NCBI GenBank assembly: GCA_012274205.1
Contig: JAAOZY010000489.1
Coordinates: forward strand, 1 to 22,809
Length of the DNA: 22,809 nucleotides
Direction: 5' to 3'
Source of the DNA: Betaproteobacteria bacterium
GTDB taxonomy: Bacteria > Pseudomonadota > Gammaproteobacteria > Burkholderiales > SG8-39
Notes under the pieces: generated by a model
Databases searched by the model: none
What the model was told of the DNA's origin: nothing
The model's input: only the letters and a program-made list of their open reading frames with translations
Part shown: positions 7,029 through 15,526 of the stretch, piece after piece
Numbering within the stretch: position 1 is the first letter of the stretch
How the letters are laid out: the number at the start of each line of letters is the position of its first letter
Program-made: the position numbers and the translations under genes

Positions 7029-8537
7029 ATGCCCTCCGCTACTTCCAAACCGGCCTCCACCCCCCAAGCGCTGCGCGTGCTGTTCGCAAGCCCGGAGTGC
7101 GCACCGCTGGTGAAAACTGGCGGCCTCGCCGACGTCAGCGCGGCGCTGCCGGCTGCGCTTGCGCGGCTGGGCGTCGACGTGCGCCTGCTGCTGCCGGGCT
7201 ATCGCGCCGTGCTGGCGCAACTGACCGAGCGCTGCGTGATTGCGCAGTTTGCTGCCGAAGCGCAGCTTCCGGCAGCGCGCCTGCTTCAGTGTCAATCGGA
7301 CTCGGGCGTGCCGCTGTATCTGCTCGACTGCCCCGAATTTTATGACCGTCCCGGCGGACCCTACCAGGACGAAAGCGGCAGCGACTGGCGCGACAATGCG
7401 CTGCGCTTCGGGCTGCTGTCGCGCGCGGCGGCGCTGCTGGGCAGCGCCGCCAGCCCGCTCGCCTGGCGGCCACAGGTGCTGCACTGCAATGAATGGCACA
7501 CCGCCCTCGCGCCGGCCTACCTGCACTATGGCGCAGAGGCGCCGGCCGCGACGCTGCTGACAATTCACAATCTCGCATTTCAGGGTTTGTTCGAGGCGGA
7601 GCTGGTCGCCGCACTCGGACTGCCGGCGGCGAGTTTTGCGCCGGACGGGGTCGAGTATTACGGTAAGCTTTCTTTTCTCAAGGCGGGACTGCAACTCGCC
7701 GACGCCATCAGCACCGTCAGCCCGGCGTACGCGCGCGAAATTCAGGGCGAAGAACTCGGCTTCGGCCTGCAGGGGCTGCTGTCGGCGCGCAAGGACCGGC
7801 TTTACGGCATCCTCAACGGCATCGATACCGATTTGTGGAACCCGGCCACCGACCCCCTCATCGCCACGCGCTACAGCGCCGGCACGCTCGCGCACAAGGC
7901 GGGCAACAAACGCGCGCTGCGCGCGCGCCTGGGCCTGGCGGACGCGCCCGACGTGCCGCTGTTCGCGGTGGTCAGCCGGCTTACCGAACAAAAGGGACTC
8001 GACTGGCTGCTCGAAATTGCGCCGCGCCTGCTGGACCTGCCGGCGCAACTGGCGCTGCTCGGCGGCGGCGACGCTGCGCTGGAGCGCGGTTTTGCCGCAC
8101 TGGCGCGGCAACATCCGCGCGCGATGAGCACGACCATCGGATTCGACGAGGAACTCGCGCACCTGATCGAAGCTGGCGCCGACGCCTTCCTGATGCCCTC
8201 GCGCTTCGAGCCCTGCGGCATGAACCAGATGTACAGTCAGCGCTACGGCACGCCGCCAGTGGTGCGCGCCACCGGCGGGCTCGCGGATACCGTGATCGAC
8301 TGCGCCCCGGCCGCCTTAGCCGACGGCAGCGCCAGCGGCTTCGTCTTTCACGAGGCCAGCGCACAGGCGCTGTTCGGCGCAGTCGCGCGCGCCGCCGATG
8401 CCTGGCGCGAGCGCGCAACCTGGCTGGCGCTGCAGCGCAACGGCATGGCCAGGGATTTCAACTGGGATGCGAGCGCGCGCCGCTATGTCGAGATCTACGC
8501 GCACCTCGCCGCCGGCTCAAGGCTGGCGAGCGCCTAG
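7029..8537 (+). CDS. glgA: Glycogen synthase (GT5, ADP-glucose type)
   Basis: This enzyme adds glucose from ADP-glucose to the growing alpha-1,4-glucan. The 502-residue GT-B protein has the diagnostic KTGGLADV loop (29-36) that binds ADP-glucose, then LHCNEWHTAL and LLTIHNLAFQG. ILNGIDTDLWNPATD sits mid-protein, and the C-terminal domain has SRLTEQKGLDWL and PSRFEPCGMNQMYSQRYG (about 390-407) with the conserved catalytic-site Glu. ATGGLADTV follows. There is a short N-terminal extension of about 14 residues. The gene is divergent from DUF2934-glgC and converges on glgP, so supply, synthesis and breakdown enzymes are adjacent but in separate transcripts. No strong ribosome site is seen before ATG 7029. 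Confidence 0.96.
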   Translation: MPSATSKPASTPQALRVLFASPECAPLVKTGGLADVSAALPAALARLGVDVRLLLPGYRAVLAQLTERCVIAQFAAEAQLPAARLLQCQSDSGVPLYLLDCPEFYDRPGGPYQDESGSDWRDNALRFGLLSRAAALLGSAASPLAWRPQVLHCNEWHTALAPAYLHYGAEAPAATLLTIHNLAFQGLFEAELVAALGLPAASFAPDGVEYYGKLSFLKAGLQLADAISTVSPAYAREIQGEELGFGLQGLLSARKDRLYGILNGIDTDLWNPATDPLIATRYSAGTLAHKAGNKRALRARLGLADAPDVPLFAVVSRLTEQKGLDWLLEIAPRLLDLPAQLALLGGGDAALERGFAALARQHPRAMSTTIGFDEELAHLIEAGADAFLMPSRFEPCGMNQMYSQRYGTPPVVRATGGLADTVIDCAPAALADGSASGFVFHEASAQALFGAVARAADAWRERATWLALQRNGMARDFNWDASARRYVEIYAHLAAGSRLASA

Positions 8538-8538
8538 C

Positions 8539-8620
8539 AGGCTGTTGAAAATCGCTTGCCCGACGCGATTTCATGTGCGCAAGCAAGCTCGTCCCAGAGG
8601 GAAGCGATTTTCGACAGCCT
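8539..8620. repeat. 82-nt imperfect inverted-repeat element, MITE-like
   Basis: The two 19-nt ends AGGCTGTTGAAAATCGCTT (8539-8557) and AAGCGATTTTCGACAGCCT (8602-8620) are inverted copies with one mismatch, around a 44-nt centre. It begins one base after the glgA stop. The sharp ends look like a small non-autonomous insertion, but an RNA hairpin after glgA is an alternative. I cannot see a clear target duplication. Confidence 0.55.
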
Positions 8621-8641
8621 CTTGTCTTGAATGGGGGATAT

Positions 8642-8664
8642 AAAAGGGGGCGCGCCCCCTTTTT
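8642..8664. terminator. Bidirectional intrinsic terminator between glgA and glgP
   Basis: A perfect palindrome AAAAGGGGGCGCG... with five G:C pairs around CGCG and A4/T5 tails lies between the converging glgA and glgP genes. The T-run on each strand makes it a good terminator for both. Confidence 0.85.
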
Positions 8665-8674
8665 CAACACCCTC

Positions 8675-11233
8675 CTAGGCCCAGATCATCAGCCCCAGTT
8701 CGAGCGGGTGGGTCAGCGATCCATTGCAGGGATAGGCGCGGATGCGCAGATCCAGCTTGCCGCACATTTCCGGCGCAAGCTCCAGCGCATAACGCTGCTC
8801 GCCGCCCTCGTCGGCGCCGATGGCGGAAAAGCGATAGGACACCGTCTGGCCGTCGTCGTCCGGACCGTTCCGATGCAGCAGCAATTCCACCGTCACGTCG
8901 TCTACGCTGAGCTGGTTAAGCCGCAGCGCCGCCTCGATACGCGTGGCGTCGCCAAAATCGATGCGTTTTTTCGGCGCATCGAGCCGGCGTATCGCCACAC
9001 CCGGCCAGGCCTCGCGCACGCGCGCTTTCCATGCCGCGATCGCGCGCGCGACCTTGAACTCGTTTTCGGCATAGAGCCGTCCCTGGCGCGCGGCGGGGCG
9101 ATAGCATTTGGCGACATATTCGCCCAGCATGCGCACTGAATTGAAGCGCGGCGTAAGGCTGGCGATGGAGCGCTTCGCCATCTTGACCCATTCGGGCGAG
9201 TAGCCGCTGCTTTCACGCTTGTAGTACAGCGGGATGACGTGATCCTGCAGGATTTCGTAGAGCGTGCGCGCCTCCTCCCGATTGCGGCTCGCGTCGTCGG
9301 CTCCGGCGACCGAGGGCTTGATCGCCCAGCCGTTGGTGCCGTCGTAGCCTTCGCCCCACCAGCCGTCGAGCACCGACAGATTGACCACGCCGTTGATTGC
9401 GGCCTTCATGCCCGAAGTGCCCGAGGCTTCGAGCGGATAGACGGGATTGTTGAGCCAGACGTCGACGCCCGAAACCATGCGCCGGCTGAGGCGCAGGTCG
9501 TAGCCCTCGATCAGCAGGATCTTGCCCTCGAATTCCGGCATCTGCGCCACCTGCGTCAGGCGCCGGATCAAATCCTGTCCGGGCACATCGGCCGGATGCG
9601 CCTTGCCCGCAAACAGGAACAGCACCGGCCGCTGGGCGTCGCCGAGCAGTTGGCGCAGCCAGTTCAGGTTCTCGAATAGCAGCGTGGCACGCTTGTAAGT
9701 GGCGAAGCGCCGGCCGAAGCCGATGATGAGCACGGTCGGATTGTCCGGATTGCACAGGCTCAGGAGCCGGTCCAGATGCGCCTCGCTGCCCTGGTTGCGC
9801 ATGTTCTGCTCGCGCAAGCGGTAGCGCACCAGGTGCAGCAGCTGCGACTTCAGGTGCTGGCGCGTGCTCCAAAAGATGTGGTCGGGCACCTCGTCGATCT
9901 GGTCCCAGCAAGCCTGGTCGCTGAGCCTGCGGCTCCAGCCGTAGCCGAGAAAGTGCTCGTACGCATCGGCCCACTCCGGCGACAGGAAGGTCGGCACGTG
10001 CACCCCGTTGGTAATGGCGGTAATCGGATTTTCCTCGGGCGGAATCTGCGGCCACAGTTCCCCGAGCATGCGCGCGGACACTTCGCCATGAATCTTGGAA
10101 ACCCCGTTGTGAAAACGCGAGCCGCGCACCGCGAGCGTGGTCATGTTGAATTCGCCTGCGCCCTGTCCCATTCCCAGTGCCAGCAGCCGCTCGCCGGGAA
10201 TCCCGAGTTCGTCGCAGAAGCCGTGAAAATAGTGCAGCAGCATTTCCGTTGAAAAATAATCATGCCCGGCTGCCACCGGAGTATGTGTGGTGAACACCGT
10301 CTTCGACGCGACCGCTTCGAGCGCGCTGTCGAAATCCAGGCCCTGGCGCATGCGTACGCGCATGCGCTCCAGGATCAGGAACGCCGCGTGCCCCTCGTTG
10401 ATGTGCCAGACCGTAGGCGCCAGGCCGAGCGCGGCGAGCGCGCGCACCCCGCCGATGCCCAGCACCATTTCCTGCTCGATGCGGGTGGATCGGTCGCCGC
10501 CGTAGAGCTTGTGTGCGATGTTGCGATCGTGCGCGGAGTTTTCCTCGATGTCGGTATCGAGCAGATACAGGTTCACGTTGCCTACCCGCGCCCGCCATAC
10601 TTTCGCCATCACCATGCGCCCGGGGAACTCGACGCCGACAATCAGCTCGGTGCCCTCTTCATGGTGGACCGGCGTAATCGGCAGATCGTCGAAATCGGAA
10701 TCGACGTAGGTTGCCCTCTGGTTGCCCTGGCTGTCGATGGTCTGGAAGAAATATCCCTGCCGATAGAGCAGACCGACGCCGACGAACGGCAGGCGCATGT
10801 CGCTCGCGGTCTTGCAGTGATCGCCGGCAAGTATGCCGAGGCCGCCCGAATAGATGGGCAGGCTTTCGTGAAATCCGAATTCGAAGCAGAAGTAGGCGAC
10901 CAGCTCGGACTGCGCCAGCGGCGCTTCCGCCGCATCGCGTCGCGTCTGCTGGCCGTGGTAGCTGTCATAGGCCTGCAGGACGCGGTTATAGTTGTCCATG
11001 AACAGCTTGTCCTCGGCCGCTTCGAGCAGGCGCGCTTGATCGATGCGCTTGAGCAGGGCTTTGGGGCTGTGTCCGACCATGTTCCACAGGGCCGGATCGA
11101 GGCGCGAGAACAGCGCCCGCGTGGGCATGATGTCCCAGCTGTACCACAGGTTGTTGGCGAGTTCGTCAAGGCGCGCGAGTTGCGGCGGAATCTTCGGATT
11201 GACCTCCAGACTGAATTGCGTGCCCGGTTGCAT
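8675..11233 (-). CDS. glgP: Alpha-glucan (glycogen) phosphorylase, DUF3417-containing type
   Basis: This enzyme releases glucose-1-phosphate from alpha-1,4-glucan using phosphate and a pyridoxal-phosphate cofactor. The 852-residue protein has the N-terminal DUF3417 region (ELANNLWYSWD, 24-34) typical of the bacterial/archaeal alpha-glucan phosphorylase branch, and the body of a GT35 enzyme. Landmarks are YFCFEFGFHESLPIYSGGLG (114-133), WHINEGHAAF (276-285), FTTHTPVAAGHD (314-325), GFGRRFATYKRA (505-516) and the PLP motif EASGTSGMKAA with K610. Length matches the family. Start ATG 11233 has AAAGGA about 5 nt upstream. A candidate -10 lies at 11302-11307. It ends 10 nt from the shared terminator with glgA. 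Confidence 0.97.
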   Translation of the reverse strand: MQPGTQFSLEVNPKIPPQLARLDELANNLWYSWDIMPTRALFSRLDPALWNMVGHSPKALLKRIDQARLLEAAEDKLFMDNYNRVLQAYDSYHGQQTRRDAAEAPLAQSELVAYFCFEFGFHESLPIYSGGLGILAGDHCKTASDMRLPFVGVGLLYRQGYFFQTIDSQGNQRATYVDSDFDDLPITPVHHEEGTELIVGVEFPGRMVMAKVWRARVGNVNLYLLDTDIEENSAHDRNIAHKLYGGDRSTRIEQEMVLGIGGVRALAALGLAPTVWHINEGHAAFLILERMRVRMRQGLDFDSALEAVASKTVFTTHTPVAAGHDYFSTEMLLHYFHGFCDELGIPGERLLALGMGQGAGEFNMTTLAVRGSRFHNGVSKIHGEVSARMLGELWPQIPPEENPITAITNGVHVPTFLSPEWADAYEHFLGYGWSRRLSDQACWDQIDEVPDHIFWSTRQHLKSQLLHLVRYRLREQNMRNQGSEAHLDRLLSLCNPDNPTVLIIGFGRRFATYKRATLLFENLNWLRQLLGDAQRPVLFLFAGKAHPADVPGQDLIRRLTQVAQMPEFEGKILLIEGYDLRLSRRMVSGVDVWLNNPVYPLEASGTSGMKAAINGVVNLSVLDGWWGEGYDGTNGWAIKPSVAGADDASRNREEARTLYEILQDHVIPLYYKRESSGYSPEWVKMAKRSIASLTPRFNSVRMLGEYVAKCYRPAARQGRLYAENEFKVARAIAAWKARVREAWPGVAIRRLDAPKKRIDFGDATRIEAALRLNQLSVDDVTVELLLHRNGPDDDGQTVSYRFSAIGADEGGEQRYALELAPEMCGKLDLRIRAYPCNGSLTHPLELGLMIWA

Positions 11234-11301
11234 GATGTCCTTTTGTTCGATCCGGGACGCAAGTCGGCGCCCCGGACGCGTTGGGGTTTGGATTGCCCCG
11301 G

Positions 11302-11307
11302 ATTATA
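11302..11307 (-). promoter_or_regulatory. Candidate -10 hexamer for glgP
   Basis: A perfect TATAAT on the - strand lies about 70 nt upstream of the glgP start. No good -35 stands 17 nt further up (GGTCCC), so the promoter would need an activator or be false. Confidence 0.35.
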
Positions 11308-11404
11308 GCGCCGCCGCCGTGACCGGGACCCGCGGCAAGGGCGATCCTGCATGGTTTCCGGCTGGTTTGCTGGAACCGGGAGCGCGCGCCTCCCCTGCGC
11401 AAGG

Positions 11405-12394
11405 CTATTGCACCGCGTTCATCGCGTGCACGCTGAACTGGCCGGTCGCGTCGGTCCAGGTCTGCACCGGCGCGAATCCGGCGCGCTGCGCCAGCGCGCG
11501 GAATTCATCGACGGCGTACTTGCAGGAAATCTCGGTGAGGATGGTCTCGCCCTGGCTGAAACTGAAGCGCCGCCCGCCGACATGCGCGAACTGCGCAGCC
11601 AGGCTTTCAATGTGCATTTCGATCCAGCCCTTGCGCTCGTCGTAGAAAGCGCGATGGCGAAAGCGCCGCAGCTGGAAATCCCCGCCGAGTTCGCGGTTGA
11701 TGCGGGCGAGCAGGTTGAGGTTGAACGCGGCGGTCACGCCTGCGGCGTCGTCGTAGGCGGCATCCAGCACCCGCTTGTCCTTTTTCAGGTCGACGCCGAT
11801 CAGCAGCGCGCCGCCCGCGCCGACCGTTTGCCGCGCCAGCCGCAAAAACTCGATCGCCTCGGGCGGGGTGAAATTACCGATGGTCGAGCCGGGAAAGTAC
11901 ACCGCCTTCCTGCGGATCGGGACACCGACGAACGCGGGCAGCGTCAGCGGCTTGGTATAGTCGGCGCAGACGCCGTTGATGTTGAGCCAGGGAAAGGCCT
12001 GCGCGAGGCTGCCAGCGGCGGCGCGCATCGCGTCGCCGGCGATGTCGATGGGCACATACAGCGGCGGCTGCAGCTGCTGCAGCAGGAGGCGCGTCTTCCT
12101 GCTCGAGCCGCTGCCGAACTCGATCAGCTGGCAGCCGGGGCCGAGGAACTTCGCCATCGCGGGCGCGTGCTCGGCCATGATGGCCAGCTCGGTGCGCGTG
12201 GGATAGTACTCGGGCAGTTCGCAGATTTGCTCGAACAGGCTGCAGCCCTGCGCGTCGTAGAAATACTTCGGCGGCAGCGCCTTCTGCGGCTTTTCCAGGC
12301 CGGCCAGCACCTCGTCCAGAAAGGAAGTTTCCTCGGACAGAAAGTTGTAGAAACGCACTACCCCTTGCACGGGGCGCTGCTGCGGCTGTGCCAT
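11405..12394 (-). CDS. egtD: L-histidine N(alpha)-methyltransferase, EgtD type
   Basis: This SAM-dependent enzyme is predicted to trimethylate histidine to hercynine, the first step of ergothioneine synthesis. The 329-residue protein has the family opening YFYDAQGCSLFEQICELPEY (44-63), the SAM-binding loop LIEFGSGSSRKT (90-101) and FPGSTIGNF with N174. DAAYDDAAGVTAAFN includes Y214, and GETILTEISCKY has E288 and S290. These residues line up with the histidine-binding Asn, Tyr, Glu and Ser known in mycobacterial EgtD, so histidine specificity is plausible. No EgtB sulfoxide synthase is in the window. It follows pbpG by 35 nt on the same strand, suggesting co-transcription. Ribosome site GAGGT lies 5 nt before ATG 12394. 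Confidence 0.92.
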   Translation of the reverse strand: MAQPQQRPVQGVVRFYNFLSEETSFLDEVLAGLEKPQKALPPKYFYDAQGCSLFEQICELPEYYPTRTELAIMAEHAPAMAKFLGPGCQLIEFGSGSSRKTRLLLQQLQPPLYVPIDIAGDAMRAAAGSLAQAFPWLNINGVCADYTKPLTLPAFVGVPIRRKAVYFPGSTIGNFTPPEAIEFLRLARQTVGAGGALLIGVDLKKDKRVLDAAYDDAAGVTAAFNLNLLARINRELGGDFQLRRFRHRAFYDERKGWIEMHIESLAAQFAHVGGRRFSFSQGETILTEISCKYAVDEFRALAQRAGFAPVQTWTDATGQFSVHAMNAVQ

Positions 12395-12429
12395 CGCTAC
12401 CTCGCAGCGTTGATTTTGCGGCTAAGCCC

Positions 12430-13350
12430 TCAGCCTGGCGCGAGCCTGTCGCCTTCCTGTGCGGCCCGGTGTACGCCAACTCCGTTCGGCCTGGCATTCG
12501 CCTCGAGCCAGGCCTTGATGCGGTTGGCATCGCCGATACGCGACAGTTTGCCCCAGGAATCGAGCAGCACGATGATGACCTCGCGTTCGGCGAGCTTCGC
12601 CTGCAACACCAGGCAGCGGCCGGCGTCGTTGGTGAAGCCGGTCTTGGACAGACCGATGTTCCAGTGTTCATTGGCGACCAGCCGATTGGTGTTGCGGTAG
12701 GCGAGCTGCCTGCCGGCCACCTGAACGTCGTGCCCGGTGGTGGTGGTGTACTTGCGGATGAGTTCGTAGCGGTGCGCGGCGCGCACCATCTTGACCAGAT
12801 CCTCGGCGCTGGCGACGTTGGAGCTGGAAAGCCCGGTGGCATCGTCAAAATGCGTACCGGTCATGCCCAGCATCTGCGCCTTGTGATTCATCGCGCGCAG
12901 GAACGCCTCGGTTCCGCCCGGGTAGGTGCGCGCCAGCGCTGCGGCGGCGCGATTCTCCGATGACATCAGCGCCAGGCGCAGCAGTTCGTCGCGGCTCAGG
13001 CTGGCACCGGGCTTCAGGCGCGAATGCGTGCCGCGCAGGAAGTCCATGTCCTCGTTCGAGATGGTGATGTCCTGATTCGGGTCGAGGCGGGCGTCCAGCA
13101 CCACCATCGCGGTCATGAGCTTGGTGATCGAGGCGATCGGCGCCACCGAACTCGCGTTCTTGTCGTACAGGACTTCCCCGGTTTCGGCATCCTGGACAAG
13201 CGCCGAGGCCGAGCGCAGCGACAGCGTGTGCGGCGTGTGCGCAGCCTTGTGCGGCGGACGGCGCGCGTCGGCCTGGCCCGGGTAGGCGACACTGACCAGG
13301 CTCAGGCTCAGGCCAAGACAAATCAGAACATTGCGAGCGGACAGCAACAT
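12430..13350 (-). CDS. pbpG: D-alanyl-D-alanine endopeptidase (PBP7 type, peptidase S11)
   Basis: This periplasmic enzyme cuts D-Ala-mDAP cross-links of peptidoglycan. The 306-residue protein starts with a signal peptide (LICLGLSLSLVSVAYPGQADA, cleavage near residue 29). It then carries the three penicillin-binding motifs: SxxK as S74-I-T-K77, SxN as S131-E-N133, and KTG at 236-238. The domain ends without the C-terminal membrane anchor of DacA/DacC, as expected for PBP7. Ribosome site GGGAGAGGAAA stands directly before ATG 13350. A sigma-70-like promoter lies at 13384-13412. egtD follows 35 nt downstream. Confidence 0.94.
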   Translation of the reverse strand: MLLSARNVLICLGLSLSLVSVAYPGQADARRPPHKAAHTPHTLSLRSASALVQDAETGEVLYDKNASSVAPIASITKLMTAMVVLDARLDPNQDITISNEDMDFLRGTHSRLKPGASLSRDELLRLALMSSENRAAAALARTYPGGTEAFLRAMNHKAQMLGMTGTHFDDATGLSSSNVASAEDLVKMVRAAHRYELIRKYTTTTGHDVQVAGRQLAYRNTNRLVANEHWNIGLSKTGFTNDAGRCLVLQAKLAEREVIIVLLDSWGKLSRIGDANRIKAWLEANARPNGVGVHRAAQEGDRLAPG

Positions 13351-13383
13351 TTTCCTCTCCCGTTGAAACTAGGCGTTCGCCGC

Positions 13384-13412
13384 AGTCTAGCGGCCAAAAA
13401 TCGCTTTGGCAA
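13384..13412 (-). promoter_or_regulatory. Sigma-70-like promoter for pbpG-egtD
   Basis: On the - strand TTGCCA (13407-13412) and TAGACT (13384-13389) are separated by exactly 17 nt, about 35 nt before the pbpG start. The hexamers match consensus at 4 or 5 of 6 bases. Confidence 0.55.
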
Positions 13413-13439
13413 GTAAAAATAACGAGATACGGGTATTAC

Positions 13440-13665
13440 CTAAGGCGAAGCTTAAACAGACCCCTGCCCGGATCATAGCCTTGTCCTGCACTTGGCACAG
13501 CGAAGAACGTGGGGGGATATCCCCCCCTTTTCCCGCTTTAGTGAAGAAATCGTAACGACAGTCCTATTGTTACGGCCTGGCTTAGGGAAGCACGAGGAGA
13601 GTCGCCCTGAAAGAAGTCCCCTCGGGGGATATCCCCTCGTTTTGGTTACAGACGCTAAGGCGAAG
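13440..13665. repeat. Palindrome-rich block bracketed by an 11-bp direct repeat
   Basis: CTAAGGCGAAG occurs exactly at 13440-13450 and at 13655-13665; the second copy forms the last codons and stop of the ABC exporter gene. Between them there is no gene. Instead there is a perfect 16-nt palindrome GGGGGGATATCCCCCC (13511-13526), a GGGGATATCCCC palindrome (13625-13636) flanked by CCCCTCG on both sides (13618-13624 and 13633-13639), and a small CGTAAC/GTTACG pair near 13551-13574. This could be an inserted element with target duplication, or a terminator region; no terminal inverted repeats are evident. Confidence 0.45.
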
Positions 13666-15526
13666 TCTGCAGCAGGGTCTCAGCCTGCGGCGCGCCCGCC
13701 GGCCTGGACTGCGACTGCTTGGACTCCTCCTGCTGCTGCAGCGCCCACATTTGCGCATAGGCGCCGTTGCGCGCCAACAGCTCGCGGTGCGTGCCGCGCT
13801 CGATAATGCGCCCCGCATCCATGACCAGGATCTGGTCCGCATCCTTCACCGTGGACAAACGGTGCGCAATTATGAGCGTGGTATGGCCCTGCGCGACGCG
13901 CGCGAGTTCGGCCTGGATCGATTGTTCGGTTTCGGAATCGAGCGCGGAGGTGGCTTCGTCGAAAATCAGGATGGCCGGATTCTTGAGAATGGCGCGCGCA
14001 ATGGCCACGCGCTGCTTTTCCCCGCCCGAGAGCTTGAGCCCGCGCTCGCCCACCCGCGCCTCGTACTTGTCGGGCAGGCTCTCGATGAACTCGTGGATAT
14101 GCGCCGCCTTGGCCGCGCCGATCACCTCCTCTTGCGTCGCCTCGGGCCGGCCGTACTGGATGTTGTAATAGATGCTGTCGTTGAACAGCACCGTATCCTG
14201 CGGCACGATGCCGATCGCGCCGCGCAGGCTCCCCTGACGCAGCGCGCGGATGTTGCTGCCGCTGATGAAGATGGCGCCGCTGCTGACGTCATAGAAGCGG
14301 TACAGCAGCCGTGCCAGCGTCGACTTGCCGGCGCCGGAATGGCCGACCACGGCAACCCTGCTGCCCGCCGGCACCTCGAACGACACGTCGAACAGGATCT
14401 GGCGCTTGGTCTCGTAGGAAAAATCCACGCGCTCGAAGCGGATCGAGGCATTGCCGGCGGGCAGCTCTACGGCATCGGGACGGTCCTGGATTTCGCGGTT
14501 CTCCTCGAGCAGCCGGAACATCCGGTCGGTGTCGATCAGCGCCTGCTTGATTTCACGGTAGACCATGCCGAGGAAATTGAGCGGGATATAGAGCTGGATC
14601 AGCAGCCCGTTGATCAGCACCAGGTCGCCCAGCGTCAGCGTCTTCCTCACCACGCCGTCGGCCGCGAGGATCATCAGCAGGGTCACGGCAATGGCGATGA
14701 CGATGCTCTGGCCGACGTTGAGCAGCCCGAGCGACATCTCGTTGTTCACCGCGGCGGTTTCGTACTTGCGCAGGTTTTCGTCGTAGCGGCCGGCCTCGTA
14801 CTCCTCGTTGTTGAAATACTTCACCGTCTCGTAGTTGAGCAGGCTGTCGATGGCGCGGGTATTGGCGCGCGAATCGAGTTCGTTGGCGCGGCGGCGGAAT
14901 TCCATGCGCCATTCGGTGACGCTGACGGTGAAGAATATGTAGATCGCGACCGCGGCAAAGGTGATCGCGGCGAAGCGCCAGTCGAACCTGGTCAGCAGCA
15001 CCACCGCCACCAGGCTGAACTCCAGGATCACCGGGATGATGGAAAACAGCATGTAATTGAGCAGCGTGGAAATGCCGCGCGTACCGCGCTCGATGTCGCG
15101 CGACACGCCGCCGGTCTGGCGCTCCAGGTGGAAGCGCAGGCTGAGGCTGTGCAGATGGCGGAACACGTTGAGCGCGGCGCGGCGGATCGCGCGCTGCGTC
15201 ACGCGCACGAACACCAGGTCGCGCAGCTCGGCGAACAGCACGGTGGACAGGCGCAGCGCGCCATAGGCGACGAGCAGGGCCAGCGGCAGCGCCAGCACCT
15301 GCTGCGCCGGCGCGAGCGCGTCGACCACAGCCTTCAGCACCAGCGGCACGCCGACGTTGGCGAGCTTGGCCGAAGCGAGAAAGGCGAGCGCGAGAATGAC
15401 CCGCCCCTTGTAGTCCGCCAGATAGGGCAGCAGCATGCCTACCGCACGCCACTCGTTGCGGCGCGCGCCGGCGGCGCCCGGCTCGGCGGCTACGGAGGAG
15501 GCGGAGGGACGGTGTCCATGTGCCAT
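13655..15526 (-). CDS. Atm1/HMT1-type ABC exporter (fused permease and ATPase)
   Basis: This inner-membrane half-transporter works as a homodimer and probably exports glutathione- or sulfur-linked compounds. From ATG 15526 it is 623 residues. Six membrane segments fill about 36-325. NYETVKYFNNEEYEAGRY (231-248) is the signature of the Atm1/ABCB7/HMT1 group around the glutathione site. The ATPase has Walker A GHSGAGKS (395-402), the LSGGE signature (499-503), Walker B IFDEATSALD (521-530) and the H-loop His555. The start is uncertain: ATG 15613 and TTG 15652 would add 29 or 42 residues of low-complexity sequence, and none has a good ribosome site. Homology begins around MLLPYLADYKGRV, so the shorter form is preferred. 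The stop lies in an 11-bp repeat shared with 13440-13450. Confidence 0.93.
   Translation of the reverse strand: MAHGHRPSASSVAAEPGAAGARRNEWRAVGMLLPYLADYKGRVILALAFLASAKLANVGVPLVLKAVVDALAPAQQVLALPLALLVAYGALRLSTVLFAELRDLVFVRVTQRAIRRAALNVFRHLHSLSLRFHLERQTGGVSRDIERGTRGISTLLNYMLFSIIPVILEFSLVAVVLLTRFDWRFAAITFAAVAIYIFFTVSVTEWRMEFRRRANELDSRANTRAIDSLLNYETVKYFNNEEYEAGRYDENLRKYETAAVNNEMSLGLLNVGQSIVIAIAVTLLMILAADGVVRKTLTLGDLVLINGLLIQLYIPLNFLGMVYREIKQALIDTDRMFRLLEENREIQDRPDAVELPAGNASIRFERVDFSYETKRQILFDVSFEVPAGSRVAVVGHSGAGKSTLARLLYRFYDVSSGAIFISGSNIRALRQGSLRGAIGIVPQDTVLFNDSIYYNIQYGRPEATQEEVIGAAKAAHIHEFIESLPDKYEARVGERGLKLSGGEKQRVAIARAILKNPAILIFDEATSALDSETEQSIQAELARVAQGHTTLIIAHRLSTVKDADQILVMDAGRIIERGTHRELLARNGAYAQMWALQQQEESKQSQSRPAGAPQAETLLQTSP

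Noticed and set aside
6813..8162. Long - strand open frame opposite glgA
   Set aside because: The + strand frame is an unmistakable glycogen synthase; the antisense frame has no family features.
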